DNA of 27,250 nucleotides from a virus. The notes beneath the pieces are model-generated. The model was not told where the DNA came from and made no database searches. It worked only from the letters and a program-made list of their open reading frames with translations. A program made the position numbers and the translations under genes. Location of the stretch: positions 1 through 27,250 of IMG/VR virus record IMGVR_UViG_3300029984_000027. One strand, written 5' to 3'. Shown piece after piece: positions 14,347 through 21,710 of this stretch (its first letter is position 1; each line of letters starts with the position of its first letter).

Positions 14347-15318
14347 TTACAATATTTCAAACTCTTCAGCCGTAATTTTACTCAAATCAATTCCCATACG
14401 CTCAGCGCGTTTAATCGCCTTGTCAGCCTCTTCGTAGTTCCACCAACGAGCACCGGCCAATCCCAATACTTTATTATTTGAAATACCTTTCTGAGTGCAA
14501 AATGAAGTTATATCATCAGTACTGATATTATCAATCCTGAATACCGAAATACGACGAGCAAATGTGCTGTATATGTTGCTGTTTTCGCGGGTTGGATACC
14601 ATTTGTAGCTGTAGCCGGTTGACGTTTCGTAGGCTTTATATTCCAGTCCAGCCATCTTGCCAATACGGGTTATTACTTCGCTAATTCCTACAATGGCAAT
14701 GCTCAACAAGCCTTCGGTTGCAGTTCGGAAGTTCTTTAAATCCTTGAAAAATGAGTTCTTTGCTACTTCGCTTTCGTCAATTATCAGCATCGGGTTGCTA
14801 TCTGCTTTTTCTTCAACCAGGGTGATAATCTTATCCATTAGATAAGAGGTTGAAAAACGTAGCCGTTTACGATCTAACCGCACCCCCATTTCCGTTGCCA
14901 CTTGCATAAGGAAGCGATTCCAGGTCATTTCTTTGCGGTCAATCTTAATGTACCAGCAGCATTCGTTTTCTTCAGCAAACTTTTTAAATACGATTGATTT
15001 ACCAATACCCGTATTACCTGCAATAAGACGCATGTCGCTCATTTTCTTGCAAGCGGTAGCAATATTCCACATTTTGTTGAACTGACGTGTTGAAACAAGC
15101 GTTTCATCGCCCAAGTAATCTTTCAGACTATCGTAAATCACATTCAATAATTTGTCAGAAAATGACTTCTTATTTCTCAAAAGTTCGGAAATAGTACCTT
15201 CCGAACGACCTGTTATACGTGCAATTTCAGCAGGTTTCAGGGCTTTTTTATCCATCAACACAACCAACTTATCACGTAAAGTGGTTTGTTTAGGACTGAT
15301 TTCAATTTTGTTACTCAT
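14347..15318 (-). CDS. MuB-like AAA+ target-DNA activator ATPase
   Basis: This 323-aa protein is the partner of the transposase: it coats target DNA and stimulates strand transfer. The N-terminus has a helix-turn-helix (residues 25-50, KPAEIARITGRSEGTISELL). Then come Walker A GNTGIGKS (101-108), Walker B MLIIDESE (177-184), a sensor-like AIVGISE and a C-terminal helical region including KIGMDLSKITAEE-type charged ends. Length agrees with MuB (312 aa). It is two genes downstream of the transposase, as expected for A-B. Confidence 0.88.
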   Translation of the reverse strand: MSNKIEISPKQTTLRDKLVVLMDKKALKPAEIARITGRSEGTISELLRNKKSFSDKLLNVIYDSLKDYLGDETLVSTRQFNKMWNIATACKKMSDMRLIAGNTGIGKSIVFKKFAEENECCWYIKIDRKEMTWNRFLMQVATEMGVRLDRKRLRFSTSYLMDKIITLVEEKADSNPMLIIDESEVAKNSFFKDLKNFRTATEGLLSIAIVGISEVITRIGKMAGLEYKAYETSTGYSYKWYPTRENSNIYSTFARRISVFRIDNISTDDITSFCTQKGISNNKVLGLAGARWWNYEEADKAIKRAERMGIDLSKITAEEFEIL

Positions 15319-15342
15319 AGGGTGTATTTTTAAAGGGTTATT

Positions 15343-15564
15343 TTAATTCTGGCTCTTAGGTTTTAATGTTAGTAATGGGTGTTCTGCTACAGCATTAATG
15401 CCTTCGTTATATCCATCTTCCCATATTTTGGCAATAAAGTACTTCATTTTAAGCATTTCTTCCATCTGCTCTGATTGGCTCTCAATTGCTCCTATTCTTG
15501 ACAGATTGTCAAATAGTTCATTCAGAAATTCATCTTGTTTTAAAAAAGGGCTTTTGTTACTCAT
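15343..15564 (-). CDS. Small hypothetical protein
   Basis: A 73-aa acidic, helical protein (MSNKSPFLKQDEFLNELFDN start; then SEQMEEMLKMKYFIAKIWED) with a short coiled-coil. It lies between the DUF551-like gene and the MuB-like gene. No motif identifies its function. Confidence 0.55.
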   Translation of the reverse strand: MSNKSPFLKQDEFLNELFDNLSRIGAIESQSEQMEEMLKMKYFIAKIWEDGYNEGINAVAEHPLLTLKPKSQN

Positions 15565-15590
15565 TTTATTCGGTTTTAAATGTTTCTCTA

Positions 15591-15857
15591 TTAGTCTATA
15601 TATCCATCGTGCAATACAAATTCTAAATTATTTGATTCTACAAAATCAGTAGCATCGGGAATATCGCTCCAGCAAATTAGTTTCATTGAAGCATCACCAA
15701 AATGACTCCATGTTTCAAAATCAAAGTTGTAGTATCCTTTTTCACACCATGTTGGTTCATCTTTATCATAGACTAATACAGATACACTGAATTCTTCGAT
15801 ATTTCCTTTTAAATCTGTTGCTCTTGCAGGAAGTTCCTGCATTTTATGAAATGCCAT
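15591..15857 (-). CDS. DUF551-like small phage protein
   Basis: An 88-aa protein. The order MQELPARATDLKGNIEEFSV, then VSVLVYDKDEPTWCEKGYYN and WSDIPDATDF resembles the DUF551 domain, whose members contain a W/P-rich 'P..G..VLVy....' core. Those proteins are frequent in phages of gut bacteria and have no known activity. It is the first gene downstream of the transposase (20-bp gap). Confidence 0.5.
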   Translation of the reverse strand: MAFHKMQELPARATDLKGNIEEFSVSVLVYDKDEPTWCEKGYYNFDFETWSHFGDASMKLICWSDIPDATDFVESNNLEFVLHDGYID

Positions 15858-15876
15858 ACTGTTATATTTTATAGAG

Positions 15877-18048
15877 TTAGTTCAATTCTATTCTATGTAT
15901 TTCACCGGTATCCGGGTCAGTCAGTTCTTTATATTTTGGAGCTTCTTTAGCTTCAATTTCATCTAGTAGCAAAGCACTTTTATCATACCGACCTTGAATT
16001 CGTTTTTCAGAGTCAACATACGCACGTCGCTTCCCTGTCAGCATTTCATTTCCAAGTTCTTCAATACGTTCATAATCCGGATGCATGCTCACCTGCTGTT
16101 TAATGTCTGCATTTATAGCTTTAGCCGTTTCCTGGACACGATACTGAAGAGCCATAATATTATTTAGCACTTTTTTTTCTTCTTTGGTTTCAGCTATATA
16201 GGCCGTATGTACTTTCAGTCCCCATATTCCAAGATATTTATCATCGTGGCTGAACACTGGTGCGGGATCTCCACCTTTCAGAATGTAGATTTTAAGTTTG
16301 TTGGCAGTATTGGCATCCATTGGAGTGTAAGTAAATATCCGATCAGCATAAGCACGTTGTTCTGGTGTTTCGATACTCGGAAAATAGCAATAATCCTGAC
16401 CATTGTGCCCAATTTCTAAGCCTTTGATGGTTAGCTTTCTTTCATGGAGTGTGCCACACATCGTGCATAGTTGAGAATAGCTCAATTTAGGCACGTAGCT
16501 TTCATTTTCTTCCCACATCTCATAAGGTGTTTTATTGCATGGCTTTTTCTCAAGTGTTTCAATCACTCGCTCGTTCCATGCTTTAATTCCTTCGGTTTTT
16601 GCCCACTCCATAGCTATGGCGGCACTTCGGGCAGCTTGTTTGCCCTTTGTTTCACGTTTATCAGATGGTTTTGAATTAATAGAGCCGGTTGCAGTGCGGT
16701 TCATGCCGCTAAATCCTTTCATGAACTTGGTAATATCATTATCAAACATATTGAACATAGACTCAATTGTTTTTGCACGAGCATTACCGGTTCGCGAAGC
16801 ATAAAGTTTAATTTCATTTTGGTCGCACCAACGCTCCAACTCTTTATAACTCGGCCCGTGGTCACAGTGTATAATAGCTGGCTTGTAGCCGGTTTCTATA
16901 ATTCCCATAATAATGGCTTCTTTCACCGCATAGAACGGTTCTTTCACACCGATCAATGTTGATACTCCAACCATGCGAAGTGTTGACACGTCAGCGACTT
17001 TAATAGCGTAAATATGCTGGCGTACTTTACCTTTAAACTCTACATTTTCATTTTGAGCTGTACCATCAATAACCCATACATGGTTTTTCTTAGTTGGAAG
17101 GTCGCGCGTAGCAGTCGGAACTGTATTTAGGTAATAATCTACACCATCTGTTTTTTCCAGTCGGTTAGGGTTCTTTAGCGGAGCAAGAAGTTGATATAAT
17201 CTGGCTTCAGTTGGCGGGTTAAAGTTTCCGTTTTCATCTATCCACCAACCTTTTTCCTGTCCATATTGCTTCCATTTTTTATACACATTGGCAATACTCA
17301 TGTTTACTCCGTTTATATGCCAAAATGCTGCTATCCTAAATTGCTCATCTGTAACTTTCGATGCATTTCCATTATTCATACGTTTAGGCAGAATAATATC
17401 TTGAGGGCGTTTACCCTTATCCATTGACGTAATCACATCATCAAACCATTTATTGAAGCGGGTCTCGCTCCGAGGTATTTTCACCTCAAATTCTATCTTG
17501 CTGATAGAGGTTAGCAAGTTCATCCGAAAGCTTCGCACCAAGACTTCGCAACGCTTCACATCCACTTCGCTAGTCTGTATTTTGCTTACAAAATCGAACA
17601 TCCATTGCACCAATGCACACTGTTTTGCATATCCTTTAACCGAGTTGGAGTGTAATCCGAGGTCGAGATAAGAAGCCGTATAAAGTGTGTAATGTGTGTT
17701 CATATAACTTTCAATTGTTGATCGTATAAATGACTCATTTATCTGGAGTGATTCTGCCGTGAATTCCACTGCCATGGGAGCACAATCTTCACCGGCATTG
17801 GCCGCAGTACAGAGTAACTGTGAATACTCATTTTTCAAGTTCGCAAATTTCTCAATAACTTTTGCTTTAGTTACACTGGTTAAGCTATCTACAAACACCC
17901 ATCTTCCGTCCTCGTTTTTTATATCTACCAAACGGCCTTTACTCTTTTGGTTTCTATACGAAACTTCCGTATAAATACCTTTCAAAAGCAAATGCTGTTT
18001 GGAGATCATCAATCTTCCTTGTGGGTCTATGAAAAGTTCTTGTTGCAT
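15877..18048 (-). CDS. DDE transposase (MuA-like)
   Basis: This is the enzyme that replicates and integrates the phage by transposition. The ATG at 18048 (MQQELFIDPQGRLMISKQHL) is preferred. The frame is open to 18105, but that upstream part overlaps a long leader hairpin. The 723-aa product has N-terminal DNA-binding helical regions and a catalytic integrase core with Asp328 (VWVIDGTAQNENV), Asp396 (AIIHCDHGPSYKE) and Glu429 (NARAKTIESMFNMF). The 32-residue D-E spacing agrees with the DDE superfamily. The C-terminal domain, with IKQQVSMHPDYERIEEL and similar helices, would bind the partner ATPase. Size is close to MuA (663 aa). Confidence 0.95.
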   Translation of the reverse strand: MQQELFIDPQGRLMISKQHLLLKGIYTEVSYRNQKSKGRLVDIKNEDGRWVFVDSLTSVTKAKVIEKFANLKNEYSQLLCTAANAGEDCAPMAVEFTAESLQINESFIRSTIESYMNTHYTLYTASYLDLGLHSNSVKGYAKQCALVQWMFDFVSKIQTSEVDVKRCEVLVRSFRMNLLTSISKIEFEVKIPRSETRFNKWFDDVITSMDKGKRPQDIILPKRMNNGNASKVTDEQFRIAAFWHINGVNMSIANVYKKWKQYGQEKGWWIDENGNFNPPTEARLYQLLAPLKNPNRLEKTDGVDYYLNTVPTATRDLPTKKNHVWVIDGTAQNENVEFKGKVRQHIYAIKVADVSTLRMVGVSTLIGVKEPFYAVKEAIIMGIIETGYKPAIIHCDHGPSYKELERWCDQNEIKLYASRTGNARAKTIESMFNMFDNDITKFMKGFSGMNRTATGSINSKPSDKRETKGKQAARSAAIAMEWAKTEGIKAWNERVIETLEKKPCNKTPYEMWEENESYVPKLSYSQLCTMCGTLHERKLTIKGLEIGHNGQDYCYFPSIETPEQRAYADRIFTYTPMDANTANKLKIYILKGGDPAPVFSHDDKYLGIWGLKVHTAYIAETKEEKKVLNNIMALQYRVQETAKAINADIKQQVSMHPDYERIEELGNEMLTGKRRAYVDSEKRIQGRYDKSALLLDEIEAKEAPKYKELTDPDTGEIHRIELN

Positions 18049-18069
18049 AACTTTGTAATTGTTTTTTTG

Positions 18070-18113
18070 AACCCTACCGCGGACACGAACCGCGGTTAAT
18101 TCCAAATAGGGTT
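18070..18113 (-). repeat. Double hairpin in the transposase leader
   Basis: ACCGCGG (18076-18082) pairs with CCGCGGT (18090-18096) around a 7-base loop. AACCCTA (18070-18076) pairs with TAGGGTT (18107-18113) as an outer stem sharing one base. It overlaps the stop of the 90-aa gene and ends about 20 bases before the transposase ATG. A leader structure controlling transposase translation is plausible. Confidence 0.6.
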
Positions 18114-18384
18114 AATCTTGAATAGTTATTTTAATGTTTGTGAAAGTCATGCTAACGCAGTTTTTCTTGAGCTCATCAGGGACAATCCCTAAAAGCATTT
18201 CATTTAGTTCCTGACTAATTACCTCACTAACTTCATCCAATTCAATGATTTTATTTTCTTTGTCGTAATCACCTAGTATGAGCGATTCGTAAAGCTCATC
18301 TTCGCTCAATTCAATTTCTTTACATTGATCAACCTCTGTCTCTACTACAGCCTTAAATGAGACTATTGCTATTTTAGAATCCAT
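18112..18384 (-). CDS. Acidic hypothetical early protein
   Basis: A 90-aa, very acidic protein (EIELSEDELYESLILGDYDK; then NKIIELDEVSEVISQELNEM). It could mimic DNA or bind a basic partner, but no family is recognised. It lies between DUF3164 and the transposase; its stop overlaps the transposase leader hairpin. Confidence 0.6.
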   Translation of the reverse strand: MDSKIAIVSFKAVVETEVDQCKEIELSEDELYESLILGDYDKENKIIELDEVSEVISQELNEMLLGIVPDELKKNCVSMTFTNIKITIQD

Positions 18385-18386
18385 AA

Positions 18387-19043
18387 TTACAAGCTTGAAA
18401 GATTAAGTACAATTGGTTCCCATTTCTGCGAAATCTCAGAGCGTTTGTAGAACTCCAGCCTCATTTTGCTAGAAACAGGTCTGAAGCTTTCTTTAAATAA
18501 CCGGATAGCTTCCACCCAACGAGGGTCGCTAAACAACGATTCCTTAGCATATAGAGTCTGAATACGTGATAATTCAAGCTTACCCTCTTTGTTCTTTTCA
18601 ATCAATCCGAGAATCACTTCAAACATTTCTTTGTCACGTTTTTTTAGAACATCAAAAAGGAAATCCTTTAGCAACTCTTCGGCCTTTTCAGCACGCTCAT
18701 CCCAATCGCATGAAGTTGAGTATCGGTAAACTATTTTAAACTTACCGTCATCAGTTTTCAAGTGGAAGCCACCTTTAGAGTTTGCGCGGATAGCACCATA
18801 TTCATTCAGTCGTTCACGCATTTCATCCAATGTCTTAGTTGAATTTTCAAAGAATGTGGTCAAAATAGAGTTCAATTTGAGTGCTTTGCGAACCAACTGC
18901 GAAGTATTTGTTTCCACATATTTTTCATACTCTTTGCGCTTTCTATTCTGTTCATTCACCGTATTTTTTTTTCGTTCATTCAAATAGGCTTCTAACTCTT
19001 CAGTTGTCATTTGATCAACTGTTTTTTCTTGATTTGTTTCCAT
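18387..19043 (-). CDS. DUF3164 protein
   Basis: A 218-aa protein of the DUF3164 family, a regular neighbour of the transposase genes in Mu-like phages of several phyla. Landmarks are the helical N-terminus (MTTEELEAYLNERKKNTVNE), the strand pair RANSKGGFHLKTDDGKFKIV with YRYSTSCDWDERAEKA, and DPRWVEAIRLFKESFRPVSS near the end. Its biochemical role is unknown. Two bases separate it from the 90-aa and 65-aa genes. The assignment comes from these landmarks and position. Confidence 0.85.
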   Translation of the reverse strand: METNQEKTVDQMTTEELEAYLNERKKNTVNEQNRKRKEYEKYVETNTSQLVRKALKLNSILTTFFENSTKTLDEMRERLNEYGAIRANSKGGFHLKTDDGKFKIVYRYSTSCDWDERAEKAEELLKDFLFDVLKKRDKEMFEVILGLIEKNKEGKLELSRIQTLYAKESLFSDPRWVEAIRLFKESFRPVSSKMRLEFYKRSEISQKWEPIVLNLSSL

Positions 19044-19045
19044 TT

Positions 19046-19243
19046 TTAGTTTGTTTTATTTGGGTATACATTGAATTCAGGAACTGAGTCTCCAAAAAAA
19101 TCTGGAAAGGCTTTCACAAGTCTATTTCTATTCGAATTATCTGCTTTGTAAAACAGTTCTTTAAGTCCGATATAGAATGAACCTTCATTAGTTCGTGTTC
19201 CATTATGCATTTGCATGAAAATGCTTTGTTTGATAGTTTCCAT
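19046..19243 (-). CDS. Small hypothetical early protein
   Basis: A 65-aa protein (METIKQSIFMQMHNGTRTNE; then LKELFYKADNSNRNRLVKAF ending PDFFGDSVPEF). The middle contains a 'FYKAD..N...L..AFP.F' pattern seen in small phage early proteins. Unknown role. It is coupled to the next gene by a two-base gap. Confidence 0.6.
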   Translation of the reverse strand: METIKQSIFMQMHNGTRTNEGSFYIGLKELFYKADNSNRNRLVKAFPDFFGDSVPEFNVYPNKTN

Positions 19244-19244
19244 C

Positions 19245-19598
19245 TTAATGTTTTTTTACTTGATTTCTAAATAGTAACCTGTTTAATCGTTCGGTTTCAA
19301 TTTCAGGGTATACGATTTCTACCCATTCACCGTTTTGTTGTATGATTACATCCATGTTCAGCATATCAATGCGTTGTTGAATACGGTGAAATGAGTTGAT
19401 GTGTACTGTAATTTTCTTTCGTGGAGTTTCGCGTCTGTAATCTCTATACATAGATAAAGTGAGTATGCCCATTCCAAAGCTAATTGCATACAAATGATAT
19501 CCATCAAGTGCAATTGCAGCCATCAAACTGCCAATACTGAATGTCGATGTTATGCACATCAACACGATAGAACAAGTGGAAAAAAAATGTTTATTCAT
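19245..19598 (-). CDS. Two-helix membrane protein
   Basis: A 117-aa protein with two hydrophobic segments (residues 8-30 and 33-50, including SIVLMCITSTFSIGSLMAAI) and a cytosolic tail rich in charged residues (NSFHRIQQRIDMLNMDVIIQ). No function is recognised; it lies second in the early operon after the HTH gene. A membrane-associated lysogeny or exclusion role is possible. Confidence 0.6.
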   Translation of the reverse strand: MNKHFFSTCSIVLMCITSTFSIGSLMAAIALDGYHLYAISFGMGILTLSMYRDYRRETPRKKITVHINSFHRIQQRIDMLNMDVIIQQNGEWVEIVYPEIETERLNRLLFRNQVKKH

Positions 19599-19618
19599 AT
19601 TATTAAACTGTATGAGGG

Positions 19619-19816
19619 TTATTTAATCATTTCATAATACTTAGTTGCAGCCTCTTCAATTATCGGTTTCAGAGTTCTATTACCATTTAATTGCTGGCGT
19701 ACAGTTGTTTCTGAATACCCTTTATGTCCACGTTCAACAGCTATTTTGTTAGCAATTTGCATTATTCGCAATGTATCTCCATGCTGTTTTTTTTGTCGTA
19801 ATTCTTGCAGATTCAT
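19619..19816 (-). CDS. Small HTH regulator (Cro/Ner-like position)
   Basis: A 65-aa protein, first in the leftward early operon and divergent from the repressor, so it occupies the Ner/Cro position. Residues 16-55 (RIMQIANKIAVERGHKGYSE then TTVRQQLNGNRTLK) fit a helix-turn-helix whose recognition helix would be around TTVRQQLNGNRT. It probably binds the shared operator region. Family-level homology to Mu Ner is not shown; the role is inferred from position. Confidence 0.65.
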   Translation of the reverse strand: MNLQELRQKKQHGDTLRIMQIANKIAVERGHKGYSETTVRQQLNGNRTLKPIIEEAATKYYEMIK

Positions 19817-19848
19817 ATTTTTGTGTATTTTTGTGCTGTAATTCGGTG

Positions 19849-19880
19849 CAAATATCGCAACAAGTTTCGATTAAAACAAA
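19849..19880 (-). promoter_or_regulatory. Early leftward promoter
   Basis: On the minus strand the -33 box TTTG (19880-19877) is 20 bp from GATATTTG (19856-19849), a one-mismatch version of TAnnTTTG. This is the Bacteroidetes primary promoter. Transcription would start a few bases before 19842, upstream of the HTH gene. The -33 box lies inside operator inverted repeat 1, so repressor binding would block it directly. Confidence 0.65.
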
Positions 19881-19916
19881 TAAAAACGAAACTTTTTTCG
19901 ATTATGATTCGAAAAA
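19862..19916. promoter_or_regulatory. Repressor operator region (two inverted repeats)
   Basis: Inverted repeat 1 is AAGTTTCG (19862-19869) with CGAAACTT (19887-19894), spaced by 17 bp. Inverted repeat 2 is TTTTTCGA (19894-19901) with TCGAAAAA (19909-19916), spaced by 7 bp. Both share a TTTCG core and overlap the divergent promoters, the usual site for an S24 repressor plus a Cro-like protein. A candidate rightward box TATTTTTG lies at 19826-19833. Confidence 0.7.
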
Positions 19917-19926
19917 TATTACGAAT

Positions 19927-20655
19927 ATGGATGCAGTAACGGATATTTCTAACAGAATTAGCGATTTAGTGGTACATTTTGCCGAAGGTAAAAACACTAA
20001 GTTTGCCGAGCTTGTGGGTACAAGTGAGGCCAATATCCGTAACTATAGAGGCGGTAAAATGCCAAAGTTCGATTTTATATATAAAGTTTGCGAGAAACTC
20101 GAAATAAGTTTCGACTGGTTCATTTTGGGAAAGGGAACAATGTTCGACCAGAAGTCATTTCATGAGGTCGAGAAAAACGATATATTGGTACTAAGTGAAA
20201 AATCTAAGACTTATAAAACACTAGAGAAGCAGGTGATTCCAATATATAACCTCAAAGCCGCTGCCGGACTAGTATCATTATTCCAGTCACCCAGTTCTTT
20301 CATACCAGTAGATTACATATCGCTTCCAAATCTAGGAAAGGTTGATGGTGGTTTATATGCTGTTGGAGATAGTATGTATCCGCTTATAAAATCAGGAGAT
20401 ATCGTTGTTTATCGACAGATACATGACATTCTTAACAGCATTTTTTGGGGAGAAATGTATTTGCTATCTTACGACCTAGAAGGCGAAGAGTACATAGTTA
20501 TTAAGTATATCCAAAGATCAGACACCAATGGGTGCATCAAGTTGGTTAGTCAGAATCAACATCACTCACCAAAAGACATCCCTGTTAGTAATGTTAGAGC
20601 TCTAGCGCAAATCAAGGCAAGCGTGCGCTTCAATACTATCCGTCCAAATTCATAA
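19927..20655 (+). CDS. Phage repressor, HTH + S24 peptidase
   Basis: This 242-aa repressor maintains lysogeny. The frame is open from 19771, but the ATG at 19927 is preferred: residues upstream read as non-protein sequence through the operator, and the domain pattern begins here. Residues 22-48 form the HTH (NTKFAELVGTSEANIRNYRG). The Ala113-Gly114 cleavage site is in KAAAGLVSL. The S24/LexA-like catalytic pair is Ser149 (AVGDSMYPLIKSGD) and Lys193 (YIVIKYIQR). RecA-stimulated self-cleavage, and so SOS induction, is expected. It diverges from the early operon. Confidence 0.93.
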   Translation: MDAVTDISNRISDLVVHFAEGKNTKFAELVGTSEANIRNYRGGKMPKFDFIYKVCEKLEISFDWFILGKGTMFDQKSFHEVEKNDILVLSEKSKTYKTLEKQVIPIYNLKAAAGLVSLFQSPSSFIPVDYISLPNLGKVDGGLYAVGDSMYPLIKSGDIVVYRQIHDILNSIFWGEMYLLSYDLEGEEYIVIKYIQRSDTNGCIKLVSQNQHHSPKDIPVSNVRALAQIKASVRFNTIRPNS

Positions 20656-20659
20656 TTTT

Positions 20660-21100
20660 ATGACTACAGAAGAGTATAACAACCTAAGTAAAGAAGATAA
20701 AAAGAAGGTAAAGTTTAAAGAACTGCCTAAGCTCAATAAGTTTGCAGTTATATTTCTTTTCACCACGATTACATTATTGCTATCTACATGCGTAGGCACT
20801 TGTATTAGTTCTAATTCAACAAGTTCTGGAATAGACTCTACAAACCTAGAAGTGACAGCCAAATTCAGAGCCGAAAAAGCTGTAAAATTACTTTTAAAGG
20901 CACCTTCTACAGCTAAATTTGCAGAAGAAACAAAACGTTGTTGGATTATGCCGGATAGCACTATAGTGATAAAAGGAGCAGTTGACGCTCAGAATTCATT
21001 TGGAGCAATGATCAGAAATAGCTACTATGTGAAGTTTAAATGGAATATTGACTCGAATAAACAAGAAAATTGGACTCTAATTGACGTTAAATTAGAATAA
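20660..21100 (+). CDS. Membrane-anchored moron next to the repressor
   Basis: A 146-aa protein beginning with a charged cytosolic stretch, then one transmembrane helix (residues 27-48, KFAVIFLFTTITLLLSTCVG). The exported domain opens RAEKAVKLLLKAPSTAKFAE and contains TIVIKGAVDAQNSFGAMIRN and a strand-rich C-terminus. This 'KAPSTAKF ... G.VDAQNSFGA' domain occurs in several prophage and host envelope proteins; its role is unknown. It is separated from the repressor gene by four bases, so expressed in the lysogen: a candidate superinfection-exclusion or fitness moron. Confidence 0.75.
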   Translation: MTTEEYNNLSKEDKKKVKFKELPKLNKFAVIFLFTTITLLLSTCVGTCISSNSTSSGIDSTNLEVTAKFRAEKAVKLLLKAPSTAKFAEETKRCWIMPDSTIVIKGAVDAQNSFGAMIRNSYYVKFKWNIDSNKQENWTLIDVKLE

Positions 21101-21151
21101 TTCAATATCTTTGTATCGGTGTATTTAATACGGGTGTGGTTATCCGTAGTC

Positions 21152-21187
21152 AAAGGCGAAGCGTTAAAGTTTCGCCTTTTAGTTTTT
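21152..21187 (+). terminator. Intrinsic terminator after the repressor operon
   Basis: AAAGGCGAA (21152-21160) pairs with TTCGCCTTT (21171-21179), followed by T, A, G and a run of T. This ends the lysogeny transcript (repressor and moron). Confidence 0.85.
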
Positions 21188-21195
21188 TTAATCTA

Positions 21196-21269
21196 GTAAC
21201 CGCGGTTACATTTTACGGTTACAATAATGTAACCTCTGCGGTTACATTATTAGTTCATCCGGTTACACA
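21196..21269. repeat. Cluster of CGGTTACA/TGTAACCG repeats, candidate phage end
   Basis: CGGTTACA occurs in direct orientation at 21203, 21216, 21239 and 21260, with inverted copies GTAACCG at 21196 (forming a 14-bp palindrome 21196-21209) and TGTAACC at 21228. Read inward from 21269 the sequence begins TGTGTAACCG. Mu-type phage ends carry TG termini and several transposase-binding copies within about 200 bp, which this resembles. A separate inverted copy, TGTGTAACCG, lies at 21474-21483. Confidence 0.55.
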
Positions 21270-21276
21270 ATCACAT

Positions 21277-21305
21277 AAAAAAAGGACTTACCGAAGTAAA
21301 TCCTT
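21277..21305 (-). terminator. UUCG-loop intrinsic terminator of the small minus gene
   Basis: On the minus strand, AAGGATTTAC and GTAAGTCCTT form a 10-bp stem (one U-G wobble) closed by a TTCG tetraloop and followed by seven T (21283-21277). This is a strong terminator 24 bases after the 40-aa gene's stop. Confidence 0.85.
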
Positions 21306-21328
21306 AAATAATTAAATCTATTATGCGT

Positions 21329-21451
21329 TCATTCTATCCCATTGTTCACAAGCACTTCGCAGTTTTCGCGGCTTATTACACCCATTTTACACGATAATGC
21401 AGCCATTGTCATCCATTTTATTTTCACCCGTTTTTCTATGTTTAGATTCAT
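21329..21451 (-). CDS. 40-aa hypothetical gene beside the phage end
   Basis: The ORF starts at the ATG at 21451 (MNLNIEKRVKIKWMTMAALS) and ends before a UUCG-loop terminator of matching orientation, which supports a genuine minus-strand transcript. The middle, ALSCKMGVISRENCEVLVNN, has the rhythm of a short HTH, so it may be a remnant or a small regulator. It is bracketed by inverted TGTGTAACC sequences (21261-21269 and 21474-21482). Confidence 0.4.
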   Translation of the reverse strand: MNLNIEKRVKIKWMTMAALSCKMGVISRENCEVLVNNGIE

Positions 21452-21548
21452 CACTTTGTTATCCTGTTAGTTATGTGTAACCGCTCGCGTTTGTTTGTTC
21501 GCTTTTGGTTCTTTGCCCCTTAATATCTGCAGGATACCTTCAAAAGAA

Positions 21549-21710
21549 ATGAATATTAGTAACACTATCGTAGATCCATTTAATGACCTAAGTATTATTC
21601 ATATTTATAAGTTTCAAAAGCATGTAATAGATAACTACAGAGCTTTTTCTAAAATAACATCAGCAAATTCTAAAATAACGTTACAAAATGCCACTAAAGG
21701 AATTATTTAA
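21549..21710 (+). pseudogene. 53-aa remnant-like ORF at the head of the SMC cassette
   Basis: The frame begins at the ATG at 21549 (MNISNTIVDPFNDLSIIHIY) and stops at 21710, overlapping the next gene by 23 bases. The stretch FQKHVIDNYRAFSKI resembles an N-terminal F..H..vi..Y..F..I pattern I associate with large DEAD/DEAH helicases; nothing of such a helicase follows. I treat it as the broken or deletion-truncated first gene of the cassette, though a short real peptide is also possible. Confidence in the helicase link is low. Confidence 0.4.
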
